DNA from: Paenibacillus tyrphae | GTDB taxonomy: Bacteria; Bacillota; Bacilli; Paenibacillales; NBRC-103111 | Direction of reading: 5' to 3' | Assembly (NCBI RefSeq): GCF_000722545.1 | Contig: NZ_JNVM01000019.1 | Span: forward strand, 62,001-126,000 | Length of the DNA stretch: 64,000 nt | Part shown: positions 34,686 through 42,279 of the stretch, one piece after another | Position numbering within the stretch: position 1 is the first letter of the stretch | Layout of the letters: each line of letters starts with the position of its first letter | Notes under the pieces: generated by a model | The model's database searches: none | Told to the model about the DNA's origin: nothing | Seen by the model: the letters and a program-made list of their open reading frames with translations, nothing else | Program-made: the position numbers and the translations under genes

Positions 34686-35734
34686 GCCGTCAATCCAGCC
34701 GGTACTTTGTCGTCCGCGGAAAAGCTTTCTCGTATCTTGTCAGCAAAAGAGCGCTGGCCGTCACGTTATTGCTGCTGTTTGTCGCGATTGCCGTCATGAT
34801 TCTCAGCACCGGCATCGGCAGCGTCTACATTCCGCCGGGCGAAGTCGTCCGTTCGGTCTTCGGCTTCGGAGACGATTCCAGCGAGATGATCGTCCGCTCG
34901 CTTCGACTGCCGCGCATTCTGATGGCCGTGCTCATCGGAGCGTCGCTCGCGGTGGCCGGGGCCATTCTGCAAGGCGTCGTGCGCAACTCGCTGGCTTCGC
35001 CCGATACGGTCGGCATGACCGGGGGCGGAACGCTCGGGGCCGTCTCGTTCTTTTTCTTTTTCTCGGACAAAATTACGATTCATCTGCTGCCGGTATTCGC
35101 CATCGCCGGGGCCTTCATTGCTACGTTCGTCGTCTATGCCCTTTCGTGGAAAGGAGACGGCGTGACCCCGCTCCGGCTCGTGCTGATCGGCATCGGCTTC
35201 GCGGCGGCTATGAGCTCGATCTCGTATATGATGTTAATTTCCGGTCCCGTCGTTCTGGCGAACCAATCGCTTACGTTCATGACCGGAAGCATTTACGGCG
35301 TATCTTGGGAGAAGTCCGTCACGCCGCTGCTGCCTTGGTTTATTGTGCTGCTGCCGCTGATTATTATCTATTCGCGGCATGTCAACATCCAGGAGCTTGG
35401 CGAAGAAGTCGCCCGCAGTGTAGGCAGCGCCGTCCAGCGCCAGCGGTTCCTACTTCTGCTGCTCAGCGTTGCTTTGGGCGGAGCCGCCGTAGCGTTCGGT
35501 GGAGCGATCGGCTTCATCGGCTTGATGGCGCCGCATATGGCCCGCAAGCTCGTCGGCCCGGCCTTCGGCGCGCTGGTGCCGGTATCGGCGCTCATCGGAG
35601 CGATCGTGCTGCTGCTGTCCGACCTCGCCGGCCGGACGCTGTTTGCACCGCTCGATATTCCTGCCGGCGTATTCACCGCTTGCATCGGCGCGCCGTTCTT
35701 CGTCTATTTGCTGTACCGCAGCCGCAACCGTTAA
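34682..35734 (+). CDS. Iron-siderophore ABC transporter permease (FecCD family), second subunit
   Basis: 350 residues. LRLPRILMAVLIGASLAVAGAILQGVVRN, then SPDTVGMTGGGTLGAV, and FIGLMAPHMARKLVGPAFGALVP near residue 275 are the FecCD marks. It resembles B. subtilis YfhA. It pairs with the preceding permease; gene overlap implies coupled, equimolar synthesis of the heterodimer. Confidence 0.93.
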   Translation: MSRQSSRYFVVRGKAFSYLVSKRALAVTLLLLFVAIAVMILSTGIGSVYIPPGEVVRSVFGFGDDSSEMIVRSLRLPRILMAVLIGASLAVAGAILQGVVRNSLASPDTVGMTGGGTLGAVSFFFFFSDKITIHLLPVFAIAGAFIATFVVYALSWKGDGVTPLRLVLIGIGFAAAMSSISYMMLISGPVVLANQSLTFMTGSIYGVSWEKSVTPLLPWFIVLLPLIIIYSRHVNIQELGEEVARSVGSAVQRQRFLLLLLSVALGGAAVAFGGAIGFIGLMAPHMARKLVGPAFGALVPVSALIGAIVLLLSDLAGRTLFAPLDIPAGVFTACIGAPFFVYLLYRSRNR

Positions 35735-35907
35735 CTAGGTTAATAACCAGTCGATATCGATGCGAAGCCTTGAACACGGACACCATGTAAAACAGAGAAG
35801 CCCGGCCTATGCCAAGCGGAACGGGGAGTCGTCCTACACTGTCGACAACGTTCCGTCTGTGTCATGTCTGCTTATCGCCGGGCTCTGAGACCGAAGGAGA
35901 AGATTTT

Positions 35908-36744
35908 ATGACTGCCATCCAATCGAACGACCTGTGCCTCTGTTATGGGGATACGTGCATTTTTCAAGAGCTGAACATCAAAATCCCAAAAGGAAAAATA
36001 ACGGTGTTTATCGGCGGCAACGGCTGCGGCAAATCGACGCTGCTCCGCTCTCTGGCCCGGCTGCTCAAGCCGCAGAGCGGACAAGTGGTGCTCGACGGCA
36101 GCAACATTGCGACGATGTCCACCAAGGAAGTCGCCAGACGCATGGCGATTCTTCCGCAAGGCCCCGCGGCTCCGGAAGGCTTGACGGTACTGCAGCTAGT
36201 CAAGCAGGGCCGCTACCCGTATCAAAGCTGGCTCCAGCAGTGGTCCAAGGAAGACGAAGCCATGGTACAGCGCGCGCTTGAGTTGACGCATATGAAGCCG
36301 CTCGCCGAGCGTACGGTCGATTCCTTGTCCGGCGGCCAGCGGCAGCGGGCCTGGATCGCCATGACGCTGGCGCAAGGCACGCCGACGATCTTGCTTGACG
36401 AACCGACGACGTACCTCGATCTGGCGCACCAAATCGAAGTACTCGATCTGCTGTACGAGCTGAACGAAAGCGAGCAGCGCACCATCGTCATGGTGCTTCA
36501 TGACATTAACCTTGCCTGTCGCTATGCACATAACATCGTAGCTATCAAAGACCGTAAAGTATGGGCCGAAGGACAGCCGCAGGATATCGTCAACGAAGAC
36601 TTGATCCGCAGCGTGTTCGAGCTGGAATCACGAATCGTCGAGGACCCGCTGTTCGGCACGCCGATGGTTGTTCCTTTCGGCAGAGGCAAGCAGCCTCTGG
36701 CAGCCCAAGCGGCGACTCCGAAGCTCGCGGTTGCCGGGAAATAA
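35908..36744 (+). CDS. Iron-siderophore ABC transporter ATP-binding protein
   Basis: 278 residues. Walker A FIGGNGCGKSTLLRSLARLLKP, Q-loop AILPQGPAAPEGLTV, signature DSLSGGQRQRAWIAMTLAQ, Walker B TILLDEPTTYLDLAHQ and H-loop VLHDINLACRYA make a complete FepC/YusV-like ATPase that powers the two permeases. AAGGAG eight bases before the ATG at 35908 sets the start. A 173-base gap after the second permease contains a possible long-range hairpin (AGCCCGG and CCGGGCT), which may lower ATPase expression or mark an mRNA end. A terminator follows. Confidence 0.94.
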   Translation: MTAIQSNDLCLCYGDTCIFQELNIKIPKGKITVFIGGNGCGKSTLLRSLARLLKPQSGQVVLDGSNIATMSTKEVARRMAILPQGPAAPEGLTVLQLVKQGRYPYQSWLQQWSKEDEAMVQRALELTHMKPLAERTVDSLSGGQRQRAWIAMTLAQGTPTILLDEPTTYLDLAHQIEVLDLLYELNESEQRTIVMVLHDINLACRYAHNIVAIKDRKVWAEGQPQDIVNEDLIRSVFELESRIVEDPLFGTPMVVPFGRGKQPLAAQAATPKLAVAGK

Positions 36745-36758
36745 TAAAGATACCGAAT

Positions 36759-36797
36759 AAGCGCCTCTCCTTTAAAGGAGTCAGGCGCTTTATTTTT
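36759..36797 (+). terminator. Terminator of the siderophore transporter operon
   Basis: AAGCGCCT pairs with AGGCGCTT, inner TCCTTTAAAGGA, followed by TATTTTT. Confidence 0.88.
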
Positions 36798-36844
36798 CCG
36801 CGGTTAGGGAACACTAATTCGAAAATGGACTGGGAGGAATAGCC

Positions 36845-36976
36845 TTGCGCGCTTTTTCCTATTACGTGCATAACTATTGGCTGTCGGGGATATTGGTAGT
36901 CGGAGCGATATGGGCTGTTTTTTACGTTTATCGAAATTGGGACAAAATCATGATTAAAGGTAGCGGACGCAAGTAG
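36845..36976 (+). CDS. Small 43-residue single-span membrane protein
   Basis: TTG start with GGGAGG and a seven-base spacer, ending TAG at 36976. The product opens MRAFSYYVHNYW, crosses the membrane once (LSGILVVGAIWAVFYVY, residues 13-29) and ends in a basic tail (RNWDKIMIKGSGRK). The positive tail suggests it stays inside. Placed between the siderophore operon terminator and the purD terminator with its own ribosome site. No family recognised. Confidence 0.65.
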   Translation: MRAFSYYVHNYWLSGILVVGAIWAVFYVYRNWDKIMIKGSGRK

Positions 36977-36998
36977 CAGGTAAGGCTTCGCCGCACGC

Positions 36999-37038
36999 AA
37001 AAAAAACGGGGCAAAGGAACGTTTCCTTTACCCCGGTT
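36999..37038 (-). terminator. Terminator of the purine operon
   Basis: Minus-strand hairpin with GGGG/CCCC and AAAGGAA/TTCCTTT stems followed by TTTTTTTT, six bases behind the purD stop. Confidence 0.85.
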
Positions 37039-37043
37039 CGCAT

Positions 37044-38303
37044 TTACACGAGCGCTTTCTTCGCAATGTCCGTACGATTGTGCTTGCCTTGGAATCGAAT
37101 GCGATCGGCATCCGCATACGCTTTGGCGCGGGCCTCGGCAATATCGCGGCCAAGCGCGGTCACGCCCAACACGCGGCCGCCGTTGGTCACAATTGCGCCG
37201 TCCTTGACGGCCGTTCCCGCGTGGAATACGATCGACTCTTGCACGTCCTCCAAGCCTTCGATCGGAAGTCCTTTCGGATACGAAGCCGGATAGCCTTCAG
37301 ACGCCAAAATGACGCAAACGGCCGCTTCCTCGCTCCATTCAATCTCCATCTGATCCAGCCTTCCGTTGACCGCAGCAAGGAAAATATCCAGCAAATCGGT
37401 TTTCAGCCGCGGCAGCACGACCTGTGTCTCGGGGTCGCCGAAGCGGGCGTTAAACTCGATGGTCTTCGGTCCGTTCGGCGTCAGCATCAGGCCTGCGAAC
37501 AGTACGCCGCGGAACGGCCGCCCTTCGGCGACCATCGCTTTGGCCGTCGGCTTAATGATCGTCTCGATCGACTCGTCGATCACGGCTTGCGGGATGTGCG
37601 GCAGCGGGCTGTAGGTGCCCATACCGCCGGTGTTTGGTCCCTTGTCGTTATCGTAGACGGCCTTATGGTCCTGTGCAGGCACCATCGGGCACACCGTTTC
37701 GCCGTCGACGAACGAGAGAATCGACATTTCCTGGCCGGTGAGGAATTCCTCGATCACGACTTGGTTGCCGGATTCGCCGAATACCTTGGCAACCATGATG
37801 TCGTGCAGCGCTTTTTCCGCTTCATCCAGCGTCTGCGCCACGACGACCCCTTTGCCTGCCGCGAGGCCGTCCGCTTTAATGACGATCGGCGCTTGCTGCC
37901 GGCGCAAATAAGCGACCGCGTCCTCGTACCGCTCGAACGACTCATAAGCGGCCGTCGGGATGTTATATTTTCTCAGCAGCTGCTTGGTGAATACTTTGCT
38001 GCCTTCGATAATCGCCGCATTTTGACGGGGTCCGAATACGGTCAGACCTTTCGCTTCCAAATGATCGACGATGCCTTCGGATAGCGGATCGTCCGGACCG
38101 ATGACGACCAGATCGATCGTATGGTCGATCGCAAACTGCGCAATTTCCTCAAATTGGTTCACTTGAATCGCGACGCATTCGGCAACCGACGCGATGCCCC
38201 CGTTCCCCGGCGCACAGTACAGTTCCGTGACCTTGGGGCTTTTCTTCAGCGCCCAGCATATCGCATGCTCGCGGCCGCCGCCACCTACAACCAGTATCCG
38301 CAC
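37044..38303 (-). CDS. purD: Phosphoribosylamine-glycine ligase (GAR synthetase)
   Basis: 419 residues. ATP-grasp enzyme joining phosphoribosylamine and glycine with ATP, second step of purine synthesis. Marks: RILVVGGGGREHAICWAL, VIGPDDPLSEGIVD, IVIKADGLAAGKGVVVA (ATP site), DNDKGPNTGGMGTYSP and NARFGDPETQVVLPRL. GTG start with AGGAG seven bases upstream. Last gene of the operon. Confidence 0.97.
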   Translation of the reverse strand: MRILVVGGGGREHAICWALKKSPKVTELYCAPGNGGIASVAECVAIQVNQFEEIAQFAIDHTIDLVVIGPDDPLSEGIVDHLEAKGLTVFGPRQNAAIIEGSKVFTKQLLRKYNIPTAAYESFERYEDAVAYLRRQQAPIVIKADGLAAGKGVVVAQTLDEAEKALHDIMVAKVFGESGNQVVIEEFLTGQEMSILSFVDGETVCPMVPAQDHKAVYDNDKGPNTGGMGTYSPLPHIPQAVIDESIETIIKPTAKAMVAEGRPFRGVLFAGLMLTPNGPKTIEFNARFGDPETQVVLPRLKTDLLDIFLAAVNGRLDQMEIEWSEEAAVCVILASEGYPASYPKGLPIEGLEDVQESIVFHAGTAVKDGAIVTNGGRVLGVTALGRDIAEARAKAYADADRIRFQGKHNRTDIAKKALV

Positions 38304-38316
38304 GTTGAGGCTCCTC

Positions 38317-39051
38317 CTATTCTTTGTTGACGATCAGCAGCTCGGTCTCTCCGCTTTCGATCTGAATCGTTTTGACGAGCAGCGAGATACGGTTCTCGTC
38401 ATTCAGCGCCTGCCAGTAGGCATCCGCGATTAGCCAGATGTCGTCGCTGGCAATCGGTACAAGTGCCGGTTCGCCCTGGAACGAAGGCAGCGGGTTCCCG
38501 TCGCCGGCGTATGTGTGGATGCAGTGGCCGTAGCCCGGCAACGCCTTCTCGTACGTATACGTATGACGAAGGGTCTGATCCTCCGTGTTGCCACTCGATT
38601 TTAGGATCGACAGCTTATAGGCAAACTGTCCGTCGTTCACATCGATCAACCCGCTGATTCGCGGCGTAAAATTCGGCGCATCCGGCTCGTACGTCCGGGT
38701 GGCCAGCGCGGCTTCGAACGTGCTGCCGGAAAGCAGCGCCTCGTGAATCGTATCGGTCTGATCGCCGTTCGTGACGATATGCGCGCCGTTCGCGTGCTTT
38801 ACCGGGTAGTAAATGATGAGCGACGGATCGGTGAGCTTCGCCGGGTCCTTCGCTTCGGTGCGGACAAATCCGTTGGCCTCTTGGATAAATACGCGATTGC
38901 GGCTGTTCTCGCTGCGCCCCATGATCCAGTACACCTGCACAAGTCGGGTGCCGTCCGGCGTCTGGCCGATCACGATGCCGCGGCCCGGGTACACATTTTG
39001 CCGCAAACTTTGAAAATATTGCTCCGCTTGCGCGGCTCTATTCGTCGACAC
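38317..39051 (-). CDS. PurO-type IMP cyclohydrolase (IMP_cyclohyd family)
   Basis: 244 residues. The segment YPGRGIVIGQTPDGTRLVQ and YWIMGRSENSRNRVF, then SGLIDVNDGQFAYKLSILKS, place it in the IMP cyclohydrolase family first known as archaeal PurO, unrelated to the MGS-like domain of PurH. It should close FAICAR to IMP, the last step. GAGGAGG precedes the GTG at 39051. It follows a stand-alone AICAR transformylase gene, exactly replacing the missing half of PurH. Catalysis is inferred from the family and the operon. Confidence 0.85.
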   Translation of the reverse strand: MSTNRAAQAEQYFQSLRQNVYPGRGIVIGQTPDGTRLVQVYWIMGRSENSRNRVFIQEANGFVRTEAKDPAKLTDPSLIIYYPVKHANGAHIVTNGDQTDTIHEALLSGSTFEAALATRTYEPDAPNFTPRISGLIDVNDGQFAYKLSILKSSGNTEDQTLRHTYTYEKALPGYGHCIHTYAGDGNPLPSFQGEPALVPIASDDIWLIADAYWQALNDENRISLLVKTIQIESGETELLIVNKE

Positions 39052-39141
39052 TTGAGTATTCCTCCTCAGAGCATTTGTGAAAGCAATGCTCGCTTCGTAA
39101 GCATAAGCTTGGACAGTGCTGTGCAATGCCTGCTTCGTTTC

Positions 39142-40329
39142 TTAATGGTGGAACAAACGGACTCCCGAATAAGCCATCACCATGCCGTAATCGTTGGCCG
39201 CTTTCACGACTTCTTCGTCGCGCATCGAGCTGCCTGCCTGCACGACGTACTTGACGCCGCTGCGGCTGGCACGGTCCAGATTGTCGCGGAACGGCAGGAA
39301 GGCGTCGGAGCCGTAAGAAACGCCCCGCAGCTTGCTCAGCCATTCGCGTTTCTCTTCGCGCGTCAGACGTGCCGGCACTTGCTCGAAGCAAGCTTCCCAA
39401 GCCGCCTGCTCCACCGGCGTCAGCTCTTCTTCCAGCCACAGATCGATGGCGTTGTTTTGCTCCGCGCGGGAAAGCCCTTGACGGAAGGCCATGTTCAGCG
39501 CCGTCGGATGCTGGCGAAGGAACCAGCGGTCCGCTTTGTCACCCGCCAGACGGGTACAGTGAATGCGCGATTGCTGACCGGCGCCGATTCCGATCGTTTG
39601 GCCGTCCAGCGTGTAGCAGATCGAGTTGGATTGCGTATATTTCAGCGTAACGAGCGCAATGAGAAGATCGCGCTTCGCGTTCTCCGGAAGCTCTTTGTTG
39701 TTCGTCACGATGCGTTCCAGCGCCGTTTCGTCGATGACGGCATCGTTGCGCTCCTGCTGCAGCGTCATGCCGAGCAGCGTACGGGTTTCGACCGGATTCG
39801 GAACGAAATCCGGATCGATTTGGAGAATCAGGTAGCCGCCGTTTTTCTTGGCGCGGAGAATCTCCAGCGCTTCATCGGTATATCCCGGGGCCACGACCAA
39901 GTCGGACACCTCCCGCTTCAACAGCTGCGCCGTCGAGGCGTCCACAATATCGCTGAGCGCAGCGGCATCGCCGAATGAGGACATGCGGTCGGCGCCACGT
40001 GCCCGTGCATAAGCGGTCGCGAGCGGCGACAGCTCCAAGCCTTCCACGAAGTAAGCTTTCTTCAGCTCGGGCGTCAGCGGCGCAGCTACGGCTGCTCCGG
40101 CCGGGCTTACATGCTTGAACGAGGCGGCAGCAGGCAGCCCCGTTGCGCGGCGCAGCTCCCGTGCGAGCTGGAAGCCGTTAAAAGCGTCCAGCAGATTGAT
40201 GAAGCCGGGATCACCGTTCACTACCTTAATCGGCAGCGTCCCTTCTCCGATCAGCTTCGCCTGCTTTTGATGCGGGTTCATTCCGTAACGGAGCTCCAAT
40301 ACTTCCGTTTGATTCGTCGTTTGGCTCAT
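39142..40329 (-). CDS. purH: Stand-alone AICAR transformylase (PurH formyltransferase domain only)
   Basis: 395 residues against about 510 for bifunctional PurH. It begins directly with the transformylase domain (LRYGMNPHQKQ), keeps the catalytic Lys-His pair in AASFKHVSPAGAAV, RMSSFGDAAALSDIVD, YTQSNSICYTLDGQTIGIGAGQQSRI and the C-terminal MAYSGVRLFHH. The N-terminal MGS-like IMP cyclohydrolase domain is absent, and the preceding gene (purN) overlaps it by ATGA, so there is no room for it. It transfers formyl from 10-formyl-THF to AICAR. Such single-domain enzymes have been called PurV. Confidence 0.93.
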   Translation of the reverse strand: MSQTTNQTEVLELRYGMNPHQKQAKLIGEGTLPIKVVNGDPGFINLLDAFNGFQLARELRRATGLPAAASFKHVSPAGAAVAAPLTPELKKAYFVEGLELSPLATAYARARGADRMSSFGDAAALSDIVDASTAQLLKREVSDLVVAPGYTDEALEILRAKKNGGYLILQIDPDFVPNPVETRTLLGMTLQQERNDAVIDETALERIVTNNKELPENAKRDLLIALVTLKYTQSNSICYTLDGQTIGIGAGQQSRIHCTRLAGDKADRWFLRQHPTALNMAFRQGLSRAEQNNAIDLWLEEELTPVEQAAWEACFEQVPARLTREEKREWLSKLRGVSYGSDAFLPFRDNLDRASRSGVKYVVQAGSSMRDEEVVKAANDYGMVMAYSGVRLFHH

Positions 40330-40958
40330 GGTGCGGTCCCGTCCTCCTTAGGTTTATTGGCAGCATCCTCCAAGCGGATGCTTCCCATGGCAATCGCCTG
40401 TATCACTTCGGGGTACAATCGGTGTTCGATGCGGTGGATTCGTTCGGAGACGGAAGCCTCCGTATCGCCAGGTTCAATGTCTAGGGCGTGCTGCGCCAAA
40501 ATCGGTCCGCTGTCGAGGCCCCCGTCGACAAGATGAACGGTCACGCCGATCACCTTGACCCCGTGCCGCAGCGCCTGCCCTACGGCATCGAGACCCGGGA
40601 ACGATGGCAGCAGCGAAGGGTGAATATTCAGCATGCGTCCCCAATACGCGTCTACCAGTACTTTGGTCACAATGCGCATATACCCTGCGAGAACGACAAG
40701 TTCGACTTGCTTTTGCTGTAACATTGTCAAAATTTCCCGCTCATACGTTTCGCGCGAATCGTAGTCCTTCGGACGAAACGTATGAACAGGCACGTCGATC
40801 TGCTTGGCCCGTTCGACTACCCCTGCATTCGGCCGGTCACAGACCAAAAGCTCGATGCGCGCATCGAGCCGGCCTGCTTTTGCCGCATCCGCTATCGCTT
40901 GGAAGTTGCTTCCGCTGCCCGAGGCGAAGACGGCAATACGCAACGGTTCGGTTCTCAT
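40326..40958 (-). CDS. purN: Phosphoribosylglycinamide formyltransferase
   Basis: 210 residues. RIAVFASGSGSNFQAI (phosphate loop), then VVLAGYMRIVTKVLVDAYWGRMLNIHPSLLPSFPG with catalytic Asn and His, and GVTVHLVDGGLDSGPIL with the Asp. It formylates GAR using 10-formyl-THF. ATGA overlaps at both ends couple it to purM and the transformylase. Confidence 0.97.
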   Translation of the reverse strand: MRTEPLRIAVFASGSGSNFQAIADAAKAGRLDARIELLVCDRPNAGVVERAKQIDVPVHTFRPKDYDSRETYEREILTMLQQKQVELVVLAGYMRIVTKVLVDAYWGRMLNIHPSLLPSFPGLDAVGQALRHGVKVIGVTVHLVDGGLDSGPILAQHALDIEPGDTEASVSERIHRIEHRLYPEVIQAIAMGSIRLEDAANKPKEDGTAP

Positions 40959-41995
40959 ACGACCGCCCCGGTAAATGTAACTATACGCTCCCCTGCCGTT
41001 ACGCGGCCGAGTGTATAGGCTTTCTCACCATGCTGCGCGAATAGCTCGGCAGCCCGTGCAGCCTGCTCTTCCGCCACGATGACGACCATGCCGATCCCCA
41101 TGTTGAACGTCCGGAACATATCGTTGTTGCTGATGCCGCCTTCCCGCTGCATCAATTGAAAAATCGGCAAAATCGGCCAGGAGCCGTAATCGATCTCAAC
41201 GTTAACGCCTTCCGGCAGTACACGCGGAATGTTCTCCAGGAAGCCGCCTCCGGTAATGTGCGCCATTCCTTTAATCGATACCTCTTCGAGCACCGCCAGC
41301 ACCGGCTTGACGTAAAGCTTCGTCGGTACGAGCAGCGTATCGCCCAGACGGCCGCCCAGCTCGTCGATCGTATCGTGCAAGCTGTAACCCTTGTCTTCCA
41401 GCAGCAGCTTCCGAACGAGCGAGAAGCCGTTGCTGTGGACGCCGCTCGATGCGAGCCCCAGAACCACATCGCCGGGACGAATCGTGGAGCCGTCGATAAT
41501 TTTCTTCTTGTCGACGATGCCGACCGTAAAGCCCGCGATATCGTACTCACCTTCGCCGTACATCCCCGGCATTTCCGCGGTTTCGCCGCCGATCAGCGCA
41601 CAGCCCGACTGCACGCAGCCGTCGCTGATACCTTTAACGATCGCTTCGATTTTTTCCGGAATGACCTTGTCGCAGGCAAGATAATCGAGGAAAAAGAGCG
41701 GTTCCGCGCCCTGCACGACAATATCGTTCACGCACATCGCCACGGCATCGATGCCGATGGTATCGTGCTTGTCCATCGCAAAAGCGATTTTCAGCTTCGT
41801 GCCGACACCGTCCGTGCCGGAAACGAGCACCGGCTCTTCGTACTTGTCTTTGTTCAGGCCGAACAGCGCGCCGAAGCCGCCGAGATCTGTCAGCACTTCC
41901 GGACGGAAGGTCGTCTTGACGTGCTTCTTCATGCGCTCTACCGCTTCGTTGCCGGCCGCGATATCGACACCGGCTTGTTTGTATGCATCGGACAC
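40955..41995 (-). CDS. purM: Phosphoribosylformylglycinamidine cyclo-ligase (AIR synthetase)
   Basis: 346 residues. LVSGTDGVGTKLKIAF, DAVAMCVNDIVVQGAEPLFFLDY, LIGGETAEMPGMY and ITGGGFLENIPRVLP mark PurM, which closes FGAM to AIR with ATP. GTG start with GGAGG upstream. Unlike its neighbours it is separated from the gene before it (purF) by 284 bases. Confidence 0.97.
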   Translation of the reverse strand: MSDAYKQAGVDIAAGNEAVERMKKHVKTTFRPEVLTDLGGFGALFGLNKDKYEEPVLVSGTDGVGTKLKIAFAMDKHDTIGIDAVAMCVNDIVVQGAEPLFFLDYLACDKVIPEKIEAIVKGISDGCVQSGCALIGGETAEMPGMYGEGEYDIAGFTVGIVDKKKIIDGSTIRPGDVVLGLASSGVHSNGFSLVRKLLLEDKGYSLHDTIDELGGRLGDTLLVPTKLYVKPVLAVLEEVSIKGMAHITGGGFLENIPRVLPEGVNVEIDYGSWPILPIFQLMQREGGISNNDMFRTFNMGIGMVVIVAEEQAARAAELFAQHGEKAYTLGRVTAGERIVTFTGAVV

Positions 41996-42071
41996 TTGGA
42001 TTGTTCCTCCCCAAAAGTGGTTGGCTGCGCTTGTTCCGGCTCCAGTTCGTGCTGTCTGCCTGCGGCCGCTC

Positions 42072-42124
42072 TTGAAAACGGGTTATCTTCATTGATATTC
42101 GCAGTGGAAATAACCCGTTTTCAA
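42072..42124. repeat. 15-base perfect inverted repeat between purF and purM
   Basis: TTGAAAACGGGTTAT and its exact complement, separated by 23 bases. As RNA it makes a stable stem without a T-run behind it, so it is more likely a stability or processing element, or a mobile repeat, than a terminator. Confidence 0.7.
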
Positions 42125-42189
42125 AGGCGGCACGTGGACTCTCCGGCAGACACACGAACCTCCGCCTAAGCGCTCCGTCAAAAAATTTT

Positions 42190-42207
42190 GCGCAGGAAAA
42201 TCTGCGC
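42190..42207 (-). terminator. Second terminator-like hairpin after purF
   Basis: GCGCAG and CTGCGC with a six-base loop, followed on the minus strand by AAAATTTTTTGAC. Confidence 0.55.
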
Positions 42208-42213
42208 TATCGT

Positions 42214-42244
42214 AAAAAGGCGGTCCGGGCAGCCCGGGACCGCC
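42214..42244 (-). terminator. Intrinsic terminator after purF, inside the operon
   Basis: GGCGGTCC and GGACCGCC with a GC-rich interior, followed by TTTTT on the minus strand. It should lower transcription of purM and the genes beyond. Confidence 0.7.
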
Positions 42245-42279
42245 GGGTTAGGTCAAAAACATGCTTGCGGCGTTGCCGC

